Source: Hymenochaete sp. R1
Taxonomy: Eukaryota > Basidiomycota > Agaricomycetes > Hymenochaetales > Hymenochaetaceae
Direction: 5' to 3'
DNA: 64,000 bases
Assembly: GCA_019400425.1 (NCBI GenBank)
Contig: JAFREE010000044.1
Span: 96,464-160,463 of the forward strand
The translations under genes were made by a program, and so were the position numbers. Positions 59,249 to 64,000 of this stretch are shown here, piece by piece (position 1 is the stretch's first letter; each line of letters begins with the position of its first letter). Under the pieces are notes generated by a model. The model saw nothing but the letters and a program-made list of their open reading frames with translations. It had not been told where the DNA came from and did not search any database.

Positions 59249-60223
59249 CCTTTCTCAGCGAATTATCTATGAACTTCATTTAGCTAGTAGGAGTTGCAAG
59301 AGATAGAAAGCACTGACCTAGGTTTTGGAGCGCTTCAAGCCCTCTGGCCTCTACGAAAGCTATCCTTTATATACTTCAGCCGGCCTTGTTTTTGATTCTG
59401 GGACATTTCCCCCACTTTTCGTTCGCCGTCGGCCAAACGTTCACGCTTTATCATCTTCGTAGAAACGGATAAGCATCTTTTGTGCGCCATCTTCCGGTGC
59501 TTCACTTTATTTTGCCCCAGTAGGTGTTTTTTCGCCCTTCGCCATTGCAAATCGTTCGCTCTATGTCGCAAAAAGATGCGATCAAACAAATAAAGCTGTC
59601 GCAATATCGAGAAGATGAGTGTAGCCCTAAGGAAGGCAATACTAGTAGCTGGTCACCGTAACGGTTGAAGTGTAAGATGACTGAGACCCAAGTCCCAAGC
59701 CGTGAGAAACTTCCGAGTCCAACTCCCCACAGATCCGCAAGTCGCCGCGTGAGGTTCTGCGTTCAACTACGATGTTTTGGCAATCTTGGAGAGCTATCTA
59801 TGCACAGCGAGGACTCGACTCCAACTCATCAAAGTCCTACTAAGCCTGTTTCGGGCAGAATACACCTAGGTACAGCACCCTATCCGCTTGACTTTGCTTC
59901 ATCAGAGCTGAAAGGAGACATCTCGGAGCCTGGCGGGTGCAAACTCATTCCAATACAAACTACGTCTAGGAGTGGGTAGCTCGAAGTAATATGCGGCGGA
60001 AGTCGACAGTTCCTTTCCCTCCTTGTCTCTTCCCATTCATCGTATTTCACATCTCTCAGTGATTTTGATTCGGCGACGATAAGTTTAAGCTTTCAGCGTC
60101 AAGTAAGTCCCTTTCATTGCTGTATCGAACGCATTCATTAATTATGTTTCTCGGCTCTTTTTAATTGCGAAAAGTTGTCCCTCTCCTCATTTAGTACTAG
60201 GTTAATCATCGTAGAACTCAAAC
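59249..60223. promoter_or_regulatory. Divergent promoter region, cupin / B3, with likely 5'UTR intron
   Basis: 975 nt between diverging starts. A GTAAGTCCC donor at about 60102 and an ATCGTAG acceptor ending at about 60214, just before the B3 ATG, suggest an intron of roughly 110 nt in the B3 leader. No other gene is recognised. Confidence 0.45.
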
Positions 60224-61837
60224 ATGGCTGACAGAGATATTGCTCCCGTACCTTCCAATACTGCGTCTAGTCAGGCCAAGAACCAGAGCCGGAGTGCAGG
60301 CTCAGGTCCAAAGTCTCGGAAAAAGGTGCGCCCCTCTAGCAAACTTGCAGGGGGGACGTTCTCGAACTGGACGGAGGAAACAAGGAAGTGGGCAGAACAC
60401 ATGCCTCTAGATGATTGGGACGAGCACTTGCGACAACTCGTTGATGTCATCGACGAGTGCCATGCAGAAATAGGCGTCGCCGTGCTCGAGGACATGCAAA
60501 GGAGGCATCTCCCTACTCCAGGACACGAGTTTGCCCCACGTCATTTCTCTCACTATGACCCTTCTCTGAGGAAGGGTACATCAGGTCCGCCAATGACTAT
60601 AGATCAGCTTCTTCAGAAGAAGTGGACTCTCTGGATGACTTATCTGGAGGATTGCAAGCCTGCGTTAGACACATGTTTATCAATACTCAAGCCTGCGAAT
60701 TCCGACGCTCAAGTCAGTTCAGAAACTGACAATCACGGCATCCGAAGCTTTGCTGAGAATATCTTGCAAGATGTAACTTTCGAGTCGAACTGTGCCGCAA
60801 GCAGGATCGAGGACCTCCGTCTTCAGATGGATTTTGTACTAGATCCTCAAAAGAATCTTGATGAGAAAGCCCGGGCTCGCTTGTGGATTGAATTTCTTCA
60901 AGCAAGAAAGAAGGACGTCGACCTTGCGTTTGAAGCCCTTTGCAAAGCGCTTTCCGCCGGCCAGCTGTGGGACTCCGAGGAGGTTGCTCCGTTATCCCAC
61001 GACTGGGAACAGAGAAGCCGGATGTTTCGTTACGCTGAGATAGCCTGCATGTCATTTTTGCCGGATCTTTTCAGTGGAACTGAGGATGAGCTTCGGGATC
61101 AACATCAGCTTGATCCAACTGCACTTTCCAGTAAAGTCCACCGGTCTGCCGGTAACAACCATGGCAATACGTCGGTTGATCAAATGTCACTTGAAGAAAA
61201 GAAGCAGCGCCTTGAAGAAAGCCTTTGGAAGTACCTTTGTCTTAAAGAATTCCACGGTATGCTTGGCGAGCTCAAGGACGCGATGGACAAAGTAGGTGAG
61301 GTGGCACTCTCTTCTGTCGAATGGCAAAAGGTGGAGAAGGCCCAATACACGGTGTCTAGGAAAGCCTCTCAAGCCTCAACGCGCTCCATATCAAAGTACT
61401 CCAGTGTGCTCAAACCCCGGGATGCTGCTCTACTTTCCTTGGCACGTCGCCAATCTGAGCTGGATATCGCCTTTCAGCAGTTTCTCAAATGGAGAGAGCT
61501 GAAAGCGCAAATTAAGAACGCGAAAGACGTAAATCAGGTCTACGAGACGAAGCTGCGGGCGAAGGAGGCGGGAAGGGTGCGGGACGTGTACACGTTGTTG
61601 TTTGCGAAGTACCAGGCCGAACTGAATGTAACGGACGAGGAGGCGGAGGAACTGCATTTGTCTCGAGACGGTCAGTGCGCGCCATCGAAGGCGCTCGTTG
61701 TTCCCTCTGACTTCAAAGGGTTCAAGCGTCCGTATTTCAACAGACCGAAACGGGTTCGCGAGTCGTCATCGCCGGGCGAGGGAGCTGCGGATGCGAGTGA
61801 AGTAACGAAATCAGGTTCCAGCAAGCGGAGGAAGTGA
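60224..61837 (+). CDS. Unknown helical protein, family B member 3 (B3)
   Basis: Divergent family B protein, single exon, 537 residues. The disordered head carries SRKKVRPSSK. Shared with B1 and B2: a DxHLxxL segment (DWDEHLRQLVDVID), WMTYLEDCKPALDTCLSILK, LSAGQLWDSEEV, MFRYAEIACMSFLPDLFS, LCLKEFHGMLGELKD, ALLSLARRQSELDIAFQQF and KYQAELNVTDEEAEEL. It ends with a basic tail (SGSSKRRK) that resembles a second nuclear signal. It lacks the ALHTEQQ segment. Intron-free coding region, with a probable leader intron. Function unknown. Confidence 0.83.
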   Translation: MADRDIAPVPSNTASSQAKNQSRSAGSGPKSRKKVRPSSKLAGGTFSNWTEETRKWAEHMPLDDWDEHLRQLVDVIDECHAEIGVAVLEDMQRRHLPTPGHEFAPRHFSHYDPSLRKGTSGPPMTIDQLLQKKWTLWMTYLEDCKPALDTCLSILKPANSDAQVSSETDNHGIRSFAENILQDVTFESNCAASRIEDLRLQMDFVLDPQKNLDEKARARLWIEFLQARKKDVDLAFEALCKALSAGQLWDSEEVAPLSHDWEQRSRMFRYAEIACMSFLPDLFSGTEDELRDQHQLDPTALSSKVHRSAGNNHGNTSVDQMSLEEKKQRLEESLWKYLCLKEFHGMLGELKDAMDKVGEVALSSVEWQKVEKAQYTVSRKASQASTRSISKYSSVLKPRDAALLSLARRQSELDIAFQQFLKWRELKAQIKNAKDVNQVYETKLRAKEAGRVRDVYTLLFAKYQAELNVTDEEAEELHLSRDGQCAPSKALVVPSDFKGFKRPYFNRPKRVRESSSPGEGAADASEVTKSGSSKRRK

Positions 61838-62518
61838 TCCGGATTTGAAGGCTGGCTCGCGGCAGCTAAACCGCGCTTTTATAGTCGGCGTCATATCGAT
61901 AGACGCTTCTTCTAACATAAACGCCTACGTTGGTGGCATGTTTCCCGCTTGACCCTCTCTACCCGTCTATTTTCATCATTGCTGTTTGTGCTGTCACTAG
62001 GTCTTGAATTAAACTCAAGTTCCCTTTACTAGTTTCTCTCCTTTTATCAAATAGAATCCACTATCATTTTTATCATGTGGTCCTCACCATACGTCTGTCT
62101 GAGGTCCACTACACGCAGAAATCATAAATCCCCACTATAGCTTATCAGTTTCACCCTTCTCTTACACGCATGACTTGGTTCGCTACCGCTGCGGCGCGAA
62201 TGTTGCGTCATCAATCCATCCGATACTCGCCAAGAGTCGACTTTGCGCGTAAAAGCAATAGTGGGGTCAAAGACTTCAGAGGTAATTGGATGCTCGGATG
62301 ACAGTATTTGATAATATGGAATATCGGGCTTCAATGTTATCGGTGCTCTATTTGGGTATACAATATATATAGTGGTCGTGGTCGTTCGTACGTGCGTGGT
62401 CGTCGACCTCTTAAGCTTTGATGTGAGCATTAATGTTGACTTTAAGGACGTCGACTCGGAGCTTCTCCTTCATCGACCACGAGATCTTAATTGCATGCTA
62501 ATAATCACTGCGTGCAAG
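61838..62518. other. Intergenic, no gene seen
   Basis: About 680 nt after B3 leading into the palindromic repeat. Only short frames. A TCGT/CGTG-rich run lies at 62372-62405. Confidence 0.5.
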
Positions 62519-62830
62519 GCCCGTCTGGCAGAGGGTCTGGCAGGTCGGAACAGGTCCTGTCAGAGGGCCTGATCGACATGCGTCAGGCCACCTGGCACAT
62601 GGGTCTGCCAGGTTCTGGAGAGGTACACTTTCAGCACCTGTACAAACCTCATCCAGGTGGCCTGGCAAGAGCTCGTGCCAGGTCTTGCCAGGTTGCCTGC
62701 CCATACCTGACCACACTCTCGTGCGAGACTCCCTGGCTTGGGCTGGCACGAGCTCTTGCCAGGCCACCTGGACAGACCTGGCTTGCCCAAGACCAGACCA
62801 CCTGTTCGAGCCTGGCTTAGCCAGGTTCAG
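62519..62830. repeat. Palindromic CTGGCA-rich repeat with a 29-bp perfect inverted repeat
   Basis: A GC-rich patch built from many copies of CTGGCA and its complement TGCCAG, often as CCTGGCA or TGCCAGG, alternating in orientation. Positions 62653-62681 and 62743-62771 are exact reverse complements (core CTGGCAAGAGCTCGTGCCAG), so the two arms can pair around a loop of 61 nt. A smaller palindrome, CCTGGCTTAGCCAGG, follows near 62812. AT-rich sequence starts immediately after. It resembles a foldback element or non-autonomous transposon end; no transposase is visible. Confidence 0.75.
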
Positions 62831-63104
62831 GCTCTTCTTTTTCTTCTTTATACCGTATTCAGACGCCTTTATCCAAAAAAATTACTGTATTAGAGTAAAA
62901 TATAAAATACATATTATTGTTATTATTATAATTTGCTGCATATATGCACCGGCCTTGCCCGTGCTTTCACCCACCCATTTCCATCCACACAAAGCCGATA
63001 TGAAAGCCAGCGCTAAGGTTTATAAATTAAGAGCCGAGGAATCTTAATTACTATTGAAACAGCTAAAAAAACGAGTCTTGAGCACATGAAATTAGAACAC
63101 GGCA

Positions 63105-63350
63105 AGAAGGAACTCACGGTAACAGTACCAGCCAATACCTATGCGCCCTGGTTGGGGGCCATTGACGGTGATAAGTTTGGGAGGAACCTGCAAACGCGTG
63201 AGTATGTGTAGCGGCACGTCAGGCATTTAATTAGGTAGGACTGACCTTGTCGAGCGAGTTGCGAACCTCGCGCTCCCTCCACATCTTGCGGTTGCCATAG
63301 GGGTCGGACTCTCACCTCGCCGATCGTCCGATTCGACGAGGGCGCTAACA
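63105..63350 (-). pseudogene. Fragment of an unidentified gene
   Basis: On the minus strand SDPYGNRKMWREREVRNSLD (about 63250-63310) can be spliced to VPPKLITVNGPQPGRIGIGW (about 63115-63190), with a usable donor and a GCAG acceptor. That looks like genuine conserved coding sequence, but no exons are seen upstream or downstream. I do not recognise the family. It overlaps or abuts a plus-strand fragment, so the region looks like a patchwork. Confidence 0.4.
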
Positions 63351-63408
63351 AGACAGTTGAGCGCAAGGAGGGGACACTGCGAAGAACGTTCCTGGCGATC
63401 CTGGGAAG

Positions 63409-63672
63409 GTGGCGAGGCCGGCCATGCCGAACTTTAACAACGGCAATCCGACGCAGAACGGGGGCGTCATCCTGAGCGGGAACCCCGTATCGCACCATTC
63501 GAGCAACCAGTCCCGCCGCACGCCGATCGTATTTCCCGCCCTTCTCTCGCGCGTAGCAGAAGCGTTCAAGGAGCGCATCAACATCGCGGAGAGCGCGAAG
63601 GACGGGCTATCGTACAAGGACACATTTGACGGCCTCCCGTCCGTCGACAAGATCGCGTACATCATCAAGGTA
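63409..63672 (+). pseudogene. Fragment resembling the DEP-domain region of a Rom2-type Rho GEF
   Basis: A plus-strand exon reads PIVFPALLSRVAEAFKERIN, KDGLSYKDTFDGLPSVDK and IAYIIK, then a possible donor (GTATGAGC at 63671). This resembles the DEP domain of fungal Rho1 exchange factors. The next expected exon is not found in the remaining 330 nt and no upstream exon is convincing. It could be the edge of a real gene with a long intron or a captured fragment. Confidence 0.4.
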
Positions 63673-64000
63673 TGAGCATGAGCGCCAGCGTCGGTGTTAT
63701 CAGAGAGGTCTGGGTGGCGCATGACTGGGGTACAACGTCGTACTCGACGACCTCGAGAGCGAGACGACGAGGTAATCCCACCCCGATGCGCTTGGAATGT
63801 CACGGTCGCATGGACCATATTGGGCGTCCAAAGTGTCACTCGTCCATTCTGGTGACCTAGACGAATCACTACCGAGTGACTATCTTAAGCCATTGTAGCG
63901 CATGGCCAGTTTTGTGGGATGCGACGACTTGGCCTGTGGACGTGTCTTAGTATTTGAGGTGCCCGGCGTTACCAATGCTCGCTCGGAGCCAGAGAAAGGG

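Noticed and set aside
63139..63869. Long minus-strand frames near the right edge (119 and 174 codons)
   Set aside because: They run antisense to, or in the wrong frame of, the two fragments whose other frames look conserved.

Overview
This is nuclear DNA from a filamentous basidiomycete, most likely an Agaricomycete. Nearly every conserved gene is cut by several short introns of about 45-80 nt (with GTACGT, GTGCGT or GTAAGT donors and CAG or TAG acceptors), genes are packed on both strands, and the gene set is fungal: SNF1, UVE1, ATP23, MET1-type siroheme synthase, DPM3 and a Kre9/Knh1-like GPI-anchored serine-rich wall protein. I cannot name the species. Exon coordinates were worked out by hand from splice signals, reading frame and remembered family conservation. 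For multi-exon genes, start and end give the span from start codon to stop codon.

Layout. 0-5 kb: 5' end of coatomer beta (SEC26) leaving the left edge, a fasciclin-domain protein and a dual-specificity-phosphatase-like protein, all on the minus strand. 5-15 kb: an intact aldo/keto reductase, two related minus-strand genes of unknown function (A1, A2), then a decayed unprocessed copy of the reductase. 15-25 kb: GPI-anchored wall protein, ATP23, a third unknown A gene (A3), UV-damage endonuclease UVE1 and an Atg27/MRL1-type receptor. 25-36 kb: complex I 49-kDa subunit, two tandem unknown genes (C1, C2; C2 is interrupted), a 17-exon secreted sphingomyelinase-type phosphodiesterase and a siroheme synthase. 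36-52 kb: unknown genes B1 and D1, a CstF2-type C-terminal protein, DPM3, a coiled-coil protein, a choline/ethanolamine phosphotransferase, histone H3 diverging from the kinase SNF1, and unknown gene D2. 52-64 kb: an ABC half-transporter, unknown B2, a cupin, unknown B3, a GC-rich palindromic repeat and gene fragments at the right edge.

The housekeeping genes serve secretion, glycosylation and membrane lipids (SEC26, DPM3, choline/ethanolamine phosphotransferase, sphingomyelinase-like enzyme, Atg27-like receptor), mitochondria (49-kDa subunit, ATP23, possibly UVE1), the cell wall and carbon signalling. They do not form one pathway.

The unusual part is what lies between them: ten genes (A1-A3, B1-B3, C1-C2, D1-D2) encoding predicted soluble, helix-rich, highly charged proteins. 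Most start with a disordered Ser/Pro/Arg tail carrying a basic nuclear-localisation-like cluster. I recognise no known domain in any of them. Families A, B and C are each internally homologous. They show tandem duplication, a near-identical block shared by A1 and A2 that suggests gene conversion, and decay in C2. This lineage-specific expansion is the best candidate here for an undescribed system.
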